Below, in pieces: positions 7,039-15,210 of a stretch of DNA of 64,000 nucleotides. The stretch is from Streptomyces sp. NBC_01275 (lineage in GTDB: Bacteria; Actinomycetota; Actinomycetes; Streptomycetales; Streptomycetaceae): the NCBI RefSeq assembly GCF_026340655.1, contig NZ_JAPEOZ010000001.1:7378001-7442000 (forward strand), read 5' to 3'. Every line of letters begins with the position of its first letter. The stretch's first letter is position 1. A program made the translations under genes and the position numbers. Below the pieces are notes generated by a model, which did no database searches, was not told the origin of the DNA, and saw only the letters and a program-made list of their open reading frames with translations.

Positions 7039-7965
7039 TCAGGCGACGCTCAGGACGATCTTCCCGGTGGTGCGGCCCTGCTCGCCGATCTCGTGCGCCT
7101 TCGCGGCCTCGGCCAGCGGGACGACGGTCTCGACCACGGGCGTGAGCGCGCCCCGCTCGGCCAGGGCGGCGATCTCGCGCAGACCCAGGTGGTCGGGCTC
7201 GACCAGCATCCACACCGCCCGCACGTGGCCGGGGACGTCGGCGGGGACGTCGTCGGGGCCGGGCAGGGTGATCAGCCGGCCGCCCGGGCGCAGCACCGTC
7301 AGGGACCGCTCGGCGTTCTGGCCGCCGAGCCCGTCCAGCACCACGTCCACGTCCACGACGGCGTCCTCGAAGCGGACCGTGCGGTAGTCGATCACCTCGT
7401 CCGCGCCCAGCTGCCGCAGCAGGTCGTGCTTGCCGGCGCTGGCCGTGCCGATGACGTACGCGCCGCGGGCCTTCGCGATCTGCACGGCCAGGTGGCCGAC
7501 CCCGCCGGCCGCCGCGTGCACCAGCACCCGCTCACCGGCGCGCACCCCGGCGGTGTCCACCAGGGCCTGCCAGGCGGTCAGCGCGGCCAGCGGCAGCGCC
7601 GCCGCCTGCACGTGGGTGAGGTTCGCCGGCTTGGGCGCGAGGTGGCGGGCCGGGGCGACGACGTACTCGGCGTAGGCGCCGGCCTGCCGCGGGAACAGCG
7701 GCATGCCGTACACCTCGTCCCCGGGGCGGAACATCCCCACGCCCGGTCCGACGGCCTCCACGGTGCCCGAGACGTCCCAGCCGACCGCCGGGACCTCGCC
7801 CCACTCGATCAGGGCCCCGCTGGCCCGGGTCTTGAAGTCCACCGGGTTCACACCGGCCGCGTGGACCCGCACCAGGACCTCGTTCAGTCCCGGCTCGGGC
7901 CGGGCGACCTCACGCTCCACTAGCACCTCCGGTCCGCCCCACTGCTCCACGACCACCGCACGCAT
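7039..7965 (-). CDS. NADP-dependent quinone oxidoreductase-like (zinc-independent MDR/zeta-crystallin family)
   Basis: The 308-residue protein has the MDR fold: an N-terminal GroES-like half (MRAVVVEQWGGPEVL, VNPVDFKTR, GWDVSGTVEAVGPGV) and a Rossmann half with AAAGGVGHLAVQIAKARGA (about 148-166) and the IDYR segment typical of NADPH-binding quinone reductases. No structural or catalytic zinc cysteines are seen. The likely role is one-electron or hydride reduction of quinones or enones. It is divergent from the AraC-type regulator, 134 bases away, which probably controls it. Both lie inside the region bounded by inverted IS630 ends, so they may have moved together. Confidence 0.9.
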   Translation of the reverse strand: MRAVVVEQWGGPEVLVEREVARPEPGLNEVLVRVHAAGVNPVDFKTRASGALIEWGEVPAVGWDVSGTVEAVGPGVGMFRPGDEVYGMPLFPRQAGAYAEYVVAPARHLAPKPANLTHVQAAALPLAALTAWQALVDTAGVRAGERVLVHAAAGGVGHLAVQIAKARGAYVIGTASAGKHDLLRQLGADEVIDYRTVRFEDAVVDVDVVLDGLGGQNAERSLTVLRPGGRLITLPGPDDVPADVPGHVRAVWMLVEPDHLGLREIAALAERGALTPVVETVVPLAEAAKAHEIGEQGRTTGKIVLSVA

Positions 7966-8099
7966 GCTGTCCGCCTCACTTTTCCGTCTTGATCGGATAC
8001 CGGCCGCCCGGGTCCTTCCCGGCGCGACGCAGTCCACGATCCGGCACCCGCCCCCACCATGGTGTTGGCCGTTTGGCCACTGTGTGACAGGATCTGGCC
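7966..8099. promoter_or_regulatory. Divergent promoter region with TGGCCA-type repeats
   Basis: This 134-base spacer between the oxidoreductase and the DJ-1/AraC regulator must hold both promoters. Near 8065-8100 the hexamer TTGGCC/TGGCCA appears three times (GTTGGCC, TTTGGCCA, and TCTGGCCA at the regulator start), giving spaced direct and inverted half-sites suited to an AraC-type protein. This is visual inference only. Confidence 0.45.
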
Positions 8100-9143
8100 A
8101 TGAGTGAGATGCCGTGGCCGTGCACCGACCCCCTCCCCGACCCGAGCGCCGGCGCGGCCGGGCGGCACCGCATCGCCGTCCTCGCCCTGCCCGGCGTCCC
8201 GCCCTTCGAACTCGGCATCCCCTCCCGCGTCTTCGGCAGCGTCCTGGACGCCGACTCACGCCCGCTGTACGAGGTCACCGTCTGCACCGCCGACGGCGCC
8301 CCGGTCCTCAGCGACGCCGGGTTCACCGTGCAGCCCGCGGCCGGTCCCGAGGCCCTGGCCGCCGCGGACACCGTGATCGTCCCGCCCACGCACGCCATGC
8401 CCGAGCTGGCCAGCGGCGGCCCGCTGCCGCCCGAGGTCACCGCGGCCATCGCCGGCATCCGGCCCGGCACCCGCCTGGTGTCCATCTGCACCGGCTCCTA
8501 CGTCCTGGCCGCCGCGGGCCTCCTCGACGGCCGGCCCGCCACCACCCACTGGCACCTCGCCCCCGAGTTCCGCCGCGCCTACCCCCGCGTCAAGGTCGAC
8601 GAGGAGGTCCTCTTCGTCGACGACGGCGACGTCCTGACCTCCGCGGGCGTCGCCGCCGGCGTCGACCTGTGCCTGCACATGATCCGCCGCGACCACGGCG
8701 CCGCCGCCGCCAACCGCGCCGCCCGCATGTGCGTCGTCCCGCCCTGGCGGGACGGCGGCCAGGCCCAGTACATCGACCGCCCGGTGCCCGAACCCACCGT
8801 CGCCACCACCACCGCCACCCGCGCCTGGGCCCTGGAACACCTCGGCGAACCCCTCACCCTGAACCGCCTGGCCGAACACGCCCGGATGAGCCTGCGCTCC
8901 TTCACCCGCCGCTTCCGCGACGAGGTCGGCATGACCCCCGTGCAGTGGCTCACCGCGCAACGCCTGGAACTGGCCAAGCAGTTGCTGGAGACCACCGACC
9001 TGTCCATCGACCTGGTCGCCCACCGCTGTGGCTTCGGCTCCGCCAACTCCCTGCGCGCCCACATGCGCACCGCCTTCGGTGTCTCACCCGCCTCCTACCG
9101 CCGCACCTTCCATACCGACGACCTGGTGGAAGCGGGCGTCTGA
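8100..9143 (+). CDS. GATase1/DJ-1-like AraC-family transcriptional regulator (FtrA-type)
   Basis: The 347-residue regulator joins an N-terminal DJ-1/PfpI domain (about 22-195; IAVLALPGVPPFELGIPSRV, then SICTGSYVLAAAGLLDGR with the nucleophile-elbow Cys) to a C-terminal AraC helix-turn-helix pair (about 225-335; LTLNRLAEHARMSLRSFTRRF and LVAHRCGFGSANSLRAHMRTAFG). Such proteins sense small molecules through the DJ-1 domain. It is divergent from the quinone oxidoreductase and is likely its regulator. The gene is complete although it lies within the IS630-bounded segment. Confidence 0.92.
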   Translation: MSEMPWPCTDPLPDPSAGAAGRHRIAVLALPGVPPFELGIPSRVFGSVLDADSRPLYEVTVCTADGAPVLSDAGFTVQPAAGPEALAAADTVIVPPTHAMPELASGGPLPPEVTAAIAGIRPGTRLVSICTGSYVLAAAGLLDGRPATTHWHLAPEFRRAYPRVKVDEEVLFVDDGDVLTSAGVAAGVDLCLHMIRRDHGAAAANRAARMCVVPPWRDGGQAQYIDRPVPEPTVATTTATRAWALEHLGEPLTLNRLAEHARMSLRSFTRRFRDEVGMTPVQWLTAQRLELAKQLLETTDLSIDLVAHRCGFGSANSLRAHMRTAFGVSPASYRRTFHTDDLVEAGV

Positions 9144-9216
9144 GGACACATCAGCGCCGCACATACCCGCTCCGCGGGCCGGCCGGGATCCGCCTGATCA
9201 TCCGCTGCCGGTGCCC

Positions 9217-9435
9217 CCTCCAGCGGAGGCCGGCAGCATCATCGCCCGCCGGTAGCGCACCGAACTCGTGCTGCCCCGGCGCACGATCTGCTGCAGCTTC
9301 TGCCCCTCGTGGTCGGTCAGTCCGCGCACACGGACGGGCTCGGCCACCGCGCCTCCAGCGGTCGGATCGGATGTCACCGCACATGCAACCGCCACGACCG
9401 CCGACCCGGCGAACCTATGCGGTCACAGCACTAGC
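9217..9435 (-). mobile_element. Right truncated copy of an IS630-family 5' end (219 bp, inverted)
   Basis: This is the inverted partner of 6489-6707, with two visible substitutions (Arg to Gly in VRGLTD and Leu to Pro in MMLPAS). It again encodes only the N-terminal transposase region and ends in non-IS sequence. Its outer end is the TA at 9432-9433, which also forms part of the stop codon of zapE. With the left copy it brackets 2.5 kb of DNA with outward-facing IS ends. Confidence 0.8.
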
Positions 9436-10537
9436 GCGTCTCGACGAGCCGACCCGCGTCGCGGGCCAGCGCCGTGAGGCGGGAGATCGCCCGGAAGTAC
9501 TTCTTGCGGTACCCGCCGTTGAGCATCTCCTCGCTGAACAGCCGGTCGAAGGGGAGCCCGGCGGCCAGCACCGGGACCTCGCGGTCGTAGAGCCGGTCGG
9601 CCAGGACGACGAGCCTGAGGGCCGTCGACTGGTCGGGAATCGGCCCCACGTCGGTCAGGCACACCGCGTTCAAGCCGTCGGCCAGGGCGCCGTAGCGGCT
9701 GGGGTGGACCTTGGCGAGGTGCTCCAGCAGGTGCGGGAAGTCGTCGAGCGAGGCGCCCTGGACGGCGTACGCCGTCTTCGTCACCTGTTCCTCGGAGAAC
9801 GGCGCCGGGGCCTGCGGCAGCCCGCGGTGGCGGTAGTCCTCGCCGTCGATGCGCAGCGGGCGGAAGTGCGCCGACAGGCCCTGGATCTCGCGCAGGAAGT
9901 CGGCCGCCGCGAAGCGGCCTTCGCCGAGTTTTCCGGGGAGCGTGTTGGAGGTGGCGGCCAGCGCGACCCCGGCGTCGACCAGCTTGCCGAGCAGCGTGGA
10001 GACGAGGACGGTGTCGCCCGGGTCGTCCAGCTCGAACTCGTCGATGCACAGCAGGCGGTGCCCGGAGAGCGTACGGACCGTCTGCTGGAAGCCGAGGGCG
10101 CCGACGAGGTTGGTCAGCTCGACGAACGTGCCGAACGCCTTGAGCGCGGGCTCGGCCGGGGTGGCGTGCCAGAGGGAGGCGAGGAGGTGGGTCTTGCCGA
10201 CGCCGTAGCCGCCGTCGAGATAGACCCCGCGCGGGCCGGCCGCCGCCCTGGGCGTCTTCGCCCTGCCGAAGCCGAGGAACCCCCGTTTGGCGGTACCGAC
10301 GGCGTGCGCTCCGCCGAGCCCGCCCGCGAAGCTCTCCAGGACCCCGACCGCCTCGGTCTGGCTGGGCTGGTTCGGGTCCGGGAGGTACGTGCTGAAGCGG
10401 ACCGAGTCGAAGCGCGGCGGCGGCACCATCTCGGCGACCAGCCGGTCCGCGGGGACGAACGGCTCACGGGCGCAGAGGGACGCGGGGGCCGCGTCGGCTA
10501 TCGGGCCGGTGCGCGGGGCGGTGGAGGAGGACGACAC
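9431..10537 (-). CDS. zapE: ZapE/AFG1-family AAA-type cell-division ATPase
   Basis: The 368-residue protein is an AFG1-like ATPase: Walker A GGYGVGKTH (about 109-117), Walker B LLCIDEFELDD (about 162-172), sensor ATSNTLP and the RDxR-type C-terminal segment. In proteobacteria ZapE acts on the Z-ring; mitochondrial homologues assist respiratory complex turnover. Its exact role in Streptomyces is not established. The GTG at 10537, with GGGGAA just upstream, is preferred over a longer start that would overlap the divergent gene's promoter. The stop codon TAG is formed by the end of the inserted IS630 fragment, so the native last residues may be altered. Confidence 0.87.
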   Translation of the reverse strand: MSSSSTAPRTGPIADAAPASLCAREPFVPADRLVAEMVPPPRFDSVRFSTYLPDPNQPSQTEAVGVLESFAGGLGGAHAVGTAKRGFLGFGRAKTPRAAAGPRGVYLDGGYGVGKTHLLASLWHATPAEPALKAFGTFVELTNLVGALGFQQTVRTLSGHRLLCIDEFELDDPGDTVLVSTLLGKLVDAGVALAATSNTLPGKLGEGRFAAADFLREIQGLSAHFRPLRIDGEDYRHRGLPQAPAPFSEEQVTKTAYAVQGASLDDFPHLLEHLAKVHPSRYGALADGLNAVCLTDVGPIPDQSTALRLVVLADRLYDREVPVLAAGLPFDRLFSEEMLNGGYRKKYFRAISRLTALARDAGRLVETR

Positions 10538-10574
10538 GGTTCCCCATGCTAAGCCTCGTGCCAGACTGCCTCGC

Positions 10575-11471
10575 ATGCGACGGCTGTTCCCTGTGACCGA
10601 CCAGACAGTGGCGACGGACCTCGGCGGGAGGCCGCTCGGCGGCTCCGGCGGCGGAGGCGGTACGCCCGGGGCCCCTGATGTGCGGGGGGACCGCGATGCG
10701 CCCGGGAATCGGGAGTGGAGCCTCGACGAGCTCGCCGACGCCTACGCCTACCCCGAGCCCGCGCCCGAGCCCGCGCCCGTTGGCCCGCAGCCCGGGGCCG
10801 GAGCGCCGCGGCCCTGGCTGCGGGCCAACATGGTGTCCACGCTCGACGGCGCCGCCCATCACGACGGGCGCTCCCAGGGCATCTCCACCGCGACCGACAT
10901 GCGGATCTTCGGCACGCTGCGAGGGCTCGCGGACGTGGTGGTCGTCGGCGCGGAAACGGTACGCCTGGAGGGCTACCGTCCGGCACGCGCGCGTGCGGAG
11001 TTCGCCGAGCGGCGCGCGGCGGCCGGGCAGGCGCCCGCTCCGACGATCGCCGTGGTCACCGCCAGCCTCGACCTGGACTTCTCGCTCCCCCTCTTCGCCT
11101 CGCCGCAGGCGCCCACCCTGATCCTCACCGGCGCGTCCGCCGCGCCTGACAGGGTGGCCGCCGCGGAGAAGGCCGGCGCCCGGGTGGTGGTCGCCGGCGA
11201 CGGCGTGGGCGTGGAGCCCGCACGCGTCGTACGGGCGCTCGGCGAGCTCGGGCACACCCGGCTGCTGACCGAGGGCGGGCCCCGGCTGCTGGGGCAGTTC
11301 GTCGCCGCCGAGGTGCTCGACGAGCTCTGTCTGACCCTCTCGCCGATGCTCGTCGCGGGCGACGCCCAGCGGATCGCGGGCGGGCCCTCGGTCCCGGTCC
11401 CGCGGCGGTTCGCCCTGGTGTCCCTGCTGGAGGAGGACGGGTTTCTGTTCGGGAGGTACGGCAGGGTCTGA
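10575..11471 (+). CDS. Pyrimidine reductase family protein (RibD C-terminal domain)
   Basis: The 298-residue protein contains a RibD_C/dihydrofolate-reductase-like fold from about residue 85: WLRANMVSTLDGAAHHDGRS, then VVVGAETVRLEGY and LLTEGGPRLLGQF, all typical of NADPH-dependent 5-amino-6-(ribosylamino)uracil reductase relatives. It lacks the deaminase half of RibD and has a Gly/Pro/Glu-rich N-terminal extension. It may act in riboflavin synthesis or a related pterin or pyrimidine reduction. It is divergent from zapE, with only 37 bases between the two start codons. Confidence 0.87.
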   Translation: MRRLFPVTDQTVATDLGGRPLGGSGGGGGTPGAPDVRGDRDAPGNREWSLDELADAYAYPEPAPEPAPVGPQPGAGAPRPWLRANMVSTLDGAAHHDGRSQGISTATDMRIFGTLRGLADVVVVGAETVRLEGYRPARARAEFAERRAAAGQAPAPTIAVVTASLDLDFSLPLFASPQAPTLILTGASAAPDRVAAAEKAGARVVVAGDGVGVEPARVVRALGELGHTRLLTEGGPRLLGQFVAAEVLDELCLTLSPMLVAGDAQRIAGGPSVPVPRRFALVSLLEEDGFLFGRYGRV

Positions 11472-11487
11472 TCCGTGCGCCGTCCGG

Positions 11488-11568
11488 GACTCCCGGAACG
11501 GACTCCCGGAACGGACCCCCGGAAACGGAGCCCCGGAGACGGAGTCCCGGAAACGGGCTCCCGAAACG
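11488..11568. repeat. Six-unit degenerate tandem repeat (13-14 bp)
   Basis: The unit GACTCCCGGAACG occurs twice perfectly, followed by four diverged 13-14 base copies of the type GANNCCCGGAAACG. The array begins 17 bases after the stop of the pyrimidine reductase gene. The repeats contain overlapping CCCGG/CCGGG pairing potential. No coding role is apparent. Confidence 0.7.
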
Positions 11569-11620
11569 GCGGAATCTTCCGTTCCGGTTAGCTTCGGGTG
11601 GGCAGACTAGGACTCGCAGA

Positions 11621-11638
11621 CCCCGTGCGAACACGGGG
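11621..11638. promoter_or_regulatory. Seven-base-pair hairpin with CGAA tetraloop in a leader region
   Basis: CCCCGTG-CGAA-CACGGGG forms a perfect stem with a four-base loop, about 80 bases upstream of the GTG of the following gene. It is followed by the purine-rich GGAAGGATGG. It may lie in the 5' leader of the downstream gene or end the upstream one. No known riboswitch was recognised. Confidence 0.4.
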
Positions 11639-11720
11639 AAGGATGGTTTCCGCAGGGCCGGGAAAGCGGCTCACGGAAGTTTGAGGGCCACGGGGGTCCT
11701 CGCATGAGAATGGGGCGCTG

Positions 11721-12194
11721 GTGTTCACAAGCGTGTTGATGATCGAGAAGGCCCTGACGTCCGCCGACGTGGAGTTCGTCACCACCTTGCACGGGGACGA
11801 GGCGGTGTCCTTCCATGTGCTGCTCCAGCCGCGCGGCGATCAGGCCGACCGGCTGTTGAGAGCCATCGACGACATCGCCCTCGGCGAGCTGGACGAGGCG
11901 ACCCGCGAGCGGGAGACGCCCGAGGGGCAGGACGCTGCGGCGCTCGGGGTGCAGGCCCTGGAGGTGTCGCTGGAGGCGCTGCACGGGGCGGGCAGCGAGG
12001 CGGTGGGGCGGCTGGTCGAGGACCATCCGCTGGACGCGCTGAAGGCGCTGGTCGAGGAGACCGGGGCGGACGAGGTGATCGTCCTCACCGATCCCCACTA
12101 CGTGGAGGAGTTCTTCCACCGGGACTGGGCCTCCCGGGCCCGGCACAAGGTGGGGGTGCCGGTGCTGAAGCTGTTCTCGCACAGCAAGGCGTAG
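11721..12194 (+). CDS. Conserved hypothetical protein upstream of murC
   Basis: This acidic 157-residue soluble protein has an alternating alpha/beta pattern (VEFVTTLHGDEAVSFHVLLQPRGDQADRLLRAI and LVEETGADEVIVLTDPHYVEEFFHRDWASRARHKVGVPVLKLF), suggesting a small universal-stress or Rossmann-like domain. Streptomyces homologues are often labelled indole-3-glycerol phosphate synthase, but the sequence is far too short for that TIM-barrel enzyme and lacks its motifs. The GTG at 11721 has GGGGCG upstream; an ATG at 11739 is an alternative. It immediately precedes murC in the same direction. Confidence 0.8.
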   Translation: MFTSVLMIEKALTSADVEFVTTLHGDEAVSFHVLLQPRGDQADRLLRAIDDIALGELDEATRERETPEGQDAAALGVQALEVSLEALHGAGSEAVGRLVEDHPLDALKALVEETGADEVIVLTDPHYVEEFFHRDWASRARHKVGVPVLKLFSHSKA

Positions 12195-12315
12195 CACCAA
12201 CGGGCCGCCGGGGTGCGTCGGTCACGGCCCCGCGCCCCTGCGGCGGATGCGGCGGGCTGCGCGGAATAAGGTTGGGGGCGCACTCACCGTCGTACCGCAC
12301 CCTGGGAGACAACGC

Positions 12316-13704
12316 ATGGCACCCGGCCTTCCTTCCGCCATGGACCGACCGCACTTCATCGGCATCGGCGGCGCCGGGATGTCGGGGATCGCGAAGATCC
12401 TCGCCCAGCGCGGGGCCGCGGTGGCGGGCAGCGACGCCAAGGAGTCCGAGACCGCGGCGGCGCTGCGGGCGCTGGGCGCCACCGTGCACATCGGGCACGC
12501 GGCCGGGCACCTCGCCGACGACGCGAGCTGTGTGGTCGTGTCGTCGGCGATCCGCAAGGACAACCCGGAGCTGGCCCGCGCCGCGGAGCTCGGCATTCCG
12601 GTGGTGCACCGGTCCGACGCCCTCGCCGCGCTGATGGACGGGCTGCGGCCGATCGCCGTGGCCGGCACGCACGGCAAGACGACCACCACCTCGATGCTGG
12701 CCGTCTCCCTGTCCGAGCTGGGCCTGAGCCCCTCCTACGCGATCGGCGGCGACCTGGACGTCCCCGGCTCCAACGCGCTGCACGGCGAGGGCGAGATCTT
12801 CGTCGCCGAGGCGGACGAATCGGACCGCAGCTTCCACAAGTACGCGCCCGAGGTCGCGATCGTCCTCAACGTCGAGCTCGACCACCACGCCAACTACGCG
12901 TCGATGGAGGAGATCTACGAGTCCTTCGAGACGTTCGCCGGGAAGATCGTGCCCGGTGGCACGCTGGTGATCACCGCCGACCACGAGGGCGCGCGGGAGC
13001 TGACGCGGCGGATCGAGGGCGTGCGCGTGGTGACGTACGGGGAGGCCGCGGACGCCGACGTACGGGTGCTGTCCGTCGTTCCCCAGGGGCTGAAGAGCGA
13101 GGTCACCGTCCTGCTCGACGGGCAGGAGCTCACCTTCGCGGTGTCCGTGCCCGGTCGGCACTACGCGCACAACGCGGTCGCCGCGCTGACCGCGGGCGTG
13201 GCGCTGGGCGTCCCGGCGGCGGAGCTGGCGTCCGCGCTGGCCGCGTACACGGGCGTCAAGCGGCGGCTGCAGCTCAAGGGCGAGGAGGCGGGGGTCCAGG
13301 TCATCGACTCCTACGCGCACCACCCCACGGAGATGACGGCGGACCTGGAGGCGATGCGCGCGGCGGCCGGCGACGCCCGCATCCTGGTCCTCTTCCAGCC
13401 CCACCTCTTCTCCCGGACGCAGGAGCTGGGCACGGAGATGGGCCGGTCGCTGGCGCTCGCGGACGCCTCGGTCGTGCTCGACGTCTACCCGGCGCGCGAG
13501 GACCCGATCCCGGGCGTGACGAGCGAGCTGATCATCGACGCGGCCCGGGCGGCGGGCGCGGACGTGACCCCCGTGCACGACAAGGCCGAGGCGCCGGACG
13601 TGGTGGCGGGAATGGCGAAGGCCGGTGATCTCGTTCTCACCATGGGCGCGGGCGACGTGACCGACCTCGGTCCGCAGATCCTCGACCGACTCGCCCAGAA
13701 GTAA
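12316..13704 (+). CDS. murC: UDP-N-acetylmuramate--L-alanine ligase
   Basis: This 462-residue cytoplasmic Mur ligase adds L-alanine to UDP-MurNAc, the first amino acid of the peptidoglycan stem. The N-terminal UDP-binding domain shows HFIGIGGAGMSGIAKIL, the central ATPase has GTHGKTTT (about 117-124) and DESDRSF, and the C-terminal domain contains YAHHPTE and LFQPHLFSRT. The ATG at 12316 has GGGAG about 7 bases upstream. It lies outside the dcw cluster and is followed 33 bases later by msrB, so the two are probably co-transcribed. Confidence 0.95.
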   Translation: MAPGLPSAMDRPHFIGIGGAGMSGIAKILAQRGAAVAGSDAKESETAAALRALGATVHIGHAAGHLADDASCVVVSSAIRKDNPELARAAELGIPVVHRSDALAALMDGLRPIAVAGTHGKTTTTSMLAVSLSELGLSPSYAIGGDLDVPGSNALHGEGEIFVAEADESDRSFHKYAPEVAIVLNVELDHHANYASMEEIYESFETFAGKIVPGGTLVITADHEGARELTRRIEGVRVVTYGEAADADVRVLSVVPQGLKSEVTVLLDGQELTFAVSVPGRHYAHNAVAALTAGVALGVPAAELASALAAYTGVKRRLQLKGEEAGVQVIDSYAHHPTEMTADLEAMRAAAGDARILVLFQPHLFSRTQELGTEMGRSLALADASVVLDVYPAREDPIPGVTSELIIDAARAAGADVTPVHDKAEAPDVVAGMAKAGDLVLTMGAGDVTDLGPQILDRLAQK

Positions 13705-13737
13705 ACGGGAAGCAACGGAAGTAAGGGGTTGTCCGCC

Positions 13738-14145
13738 ATGTCGTACGACGTCGAAAAGCCCGAGGAGCAGTGGCGGGCGGAGCTGACCCCGGCCGAGTAC
13801 GCCGTGCTGCGCCAGGCCGGGACGGAGCCCGCCTTCGTCGGGGAGTACACCGACACCAAGACGCAGGGCGTCTACTCCTGTCGTGCCTGCGGCGCCGAAC
13901 TGTTCACCTCGGACACGAAGTTCGAGTCGCACTGCGGCTGGCCGTCCTTCTTCGACCCGAAGGACACCGACGCCGTCGAGCTCATCGAGGACCGCTCGCA
14001 CGGCATGGTGCGGACCGAGGTGCGGTGCGCGCGCTGCGGATCGCACCTCGGGCATGTGTTCGCGGGCGAGGGCTATGCCACCCCCACGGACCAGCGGTAC
14101 TGCATCAACAGCATCTCGCTGCGACTGGCGCCCGCCGAGGACTGA
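13738..14145 (+). CDS. msrB: Peptide-methionine (R)-S-oxide reductase
   Basis: The 135-residue enzyme reduces the R-epimer of methionine sulfoxide in proteins. It carries the two structural zinc CxxC pairs (CRAC and CARC), the HCGWPSF block and the catalytic RYCINSISL motif near the C-terminus. Length is normal. The ATG at 13738 is preferred to an in-frame TTG nine bases upstream, because AAGGGG is better placed for it. It follows murC closely. Confidence 0.95.
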   Translation: MSYDVEKPEEQWRAELTPAEYAVLRQAGTEPAFVGEYTDTKTQGVYSCRACGAELFTSDTKFESHCGWPSFFDPKDTDAVELIEDRSHGMVRTEVRCARCGSHLGHVFAGEGYATPTDQRYCINSISLRLAPAED

Positions 14146-14190
14146 CGCCCGCCGAGCCCTGACTGCCCGTCGCGGAAGGGCGAGGCCGGT

Positions 14191-15210
14191 TCACAGGGCC
14201 TCCCGCTGCACCAGCGCCGACAGCACCAGCATGCCGGGCAGCAGCGGGAGCCAGACCGTCAGGACGCGGTAGCCGATGACGGTCGCCGTGGCCAGGGGCA
14301 GGGGCGCGCCGTACCCGGCCAGGGCGAAGACCAGGGCCGCGTCCACCGGGCCGATGCCGCCCGGCGCGGGCACGGCCCCGGCCGCGGTGCTCGCAGCGAG
14401 GAACGCGAACACCAACTGCGGCCAGGAGACGGGCAGTTCGAGCGCCTTTCCGACCGATGCGACCACGCTCGCCTGGAGCAGCGGCGCGGCGATCGCTCCG
14501 CCCCACAGGGGTACGAAACGGGCGGGGCGGGTGTGCAGCTGCCGGGCGTCGGTGAGCGCGGTGCGCACGAAGTCCAGCGCGGGTCGGCGCAGGGGCCGTA
14601 CCACGGTCAGGGCGACCGCGGCCGCCGCGGGGGCCAGCAGCAGGCCCGCGGCGGCCAGCAGCAGCGTCTGTCGGTCCGGGAGCAGGGCGGCGGGGCGTAC
14701 GGCGGTGGGGGCCGCCAGCAGGAAGAACAGCAGCAGGGGAGTCTTCGCCAGGGCCCTGACCAGGGAGTACAGGGCGATGGAAGCGGTTGCCCTGGGGAGC
14801 GTCACGCCCTGGCGGCGCAGAAAGCGGACGGTGACCGCGTGCGCGCCGATGCTGGCGGGCAGGACGTGGTTCGCGGCGCCCGCGGCGATCTGGGAGGCGA
14901 GCAGCAGACCCGGCGGCAGCCGGTCCGGGATCGCGCCCTGACGCACACAGGCGGCGGCGACCCAGCCAAGGGCGGTGAAGAGGAGCCCGGCCAGCAGCCA
15001 CCAGGGGTCGGCGGCGGCGAGGCGGGCCGCGCCGTCCCGTACGGCGTGCCAGTCGACCGCCGCCCACACCCCGAGCAGCAGGAGCGGCAGCAGGGCCAGG
15101 GTGCGGCGGGTACGGCGGGCGGGGAGAGCGGGGAGAGCGGGGAGAGGCGGACGGCGGTCGCCGGCCCGGGGGAGCGGGGAGGCGGGACCGTCGAGCGGGA
15201 GCAGGGACAC
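14191..15210 (-). CDS. Flippase-like integral membrane protein (LPG synthase TM / UPF0104 family)
   Basis: This 339-residue protein has about eight hydrophobic segments and the lysylphosphatidylglycerol-synthase-type membrane signature: ANHVLPASIGAHAVTVRFLRRQG, then ALYSLVRALAKTPLLL and GGIGPVDAALVFAL. There is no C-terminal aminoacyl-transferase domain, so it is likely a lipid or polyprenyl-linked flippase rather than an LPG synthase. The start is a GTG at 15210. It converges on msrB and is the only gene in its direction before a 423-base gap. Confidence 0.85.
   Translation of the reverse strand: MSLLPLDGPASPLPRAGDRRPPLPALPALPARRTRRTLALLPLLLLGVWAAVDWHAVRDGAARLAAADPWWLLAGLLFTALGWVAAACVRQGAIPDRLPPGLLLASQIAAGAANHVLPASIGAHAVTVRFLRRQGVTLPRATASIALYSLVRALAKTPLLLFFLLAAPTAVRPAALLPDRQTLLLAAAGLLLAPAAAAVALTVVRPLRRPALDFVRTALTDARQLHTRPARFVPLWGGAIAAPLLQASVVASVGKALELPVSWPQLVFAFLAASTAAGAVPAPGGIGPVDAALVFALAGYGAPLPLATATVIGYRVLTVWLPLLPGMLVLSALVQREAL

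Noticed and set aside
8114..10552. 812-codon open frame running across the regulator, IS end and zapE antisense
   Set aside because: It spans several unrelated genes and the element boundary, with low-complexity Arg/Pro composition.
11721..12194. Indole-3-glycerol phosphate synthase label for the gene before murC
   Set aside because: At 157 residues it is too short for the TIM barrel and has none of the catalytic motifs; treated as hypothetical.
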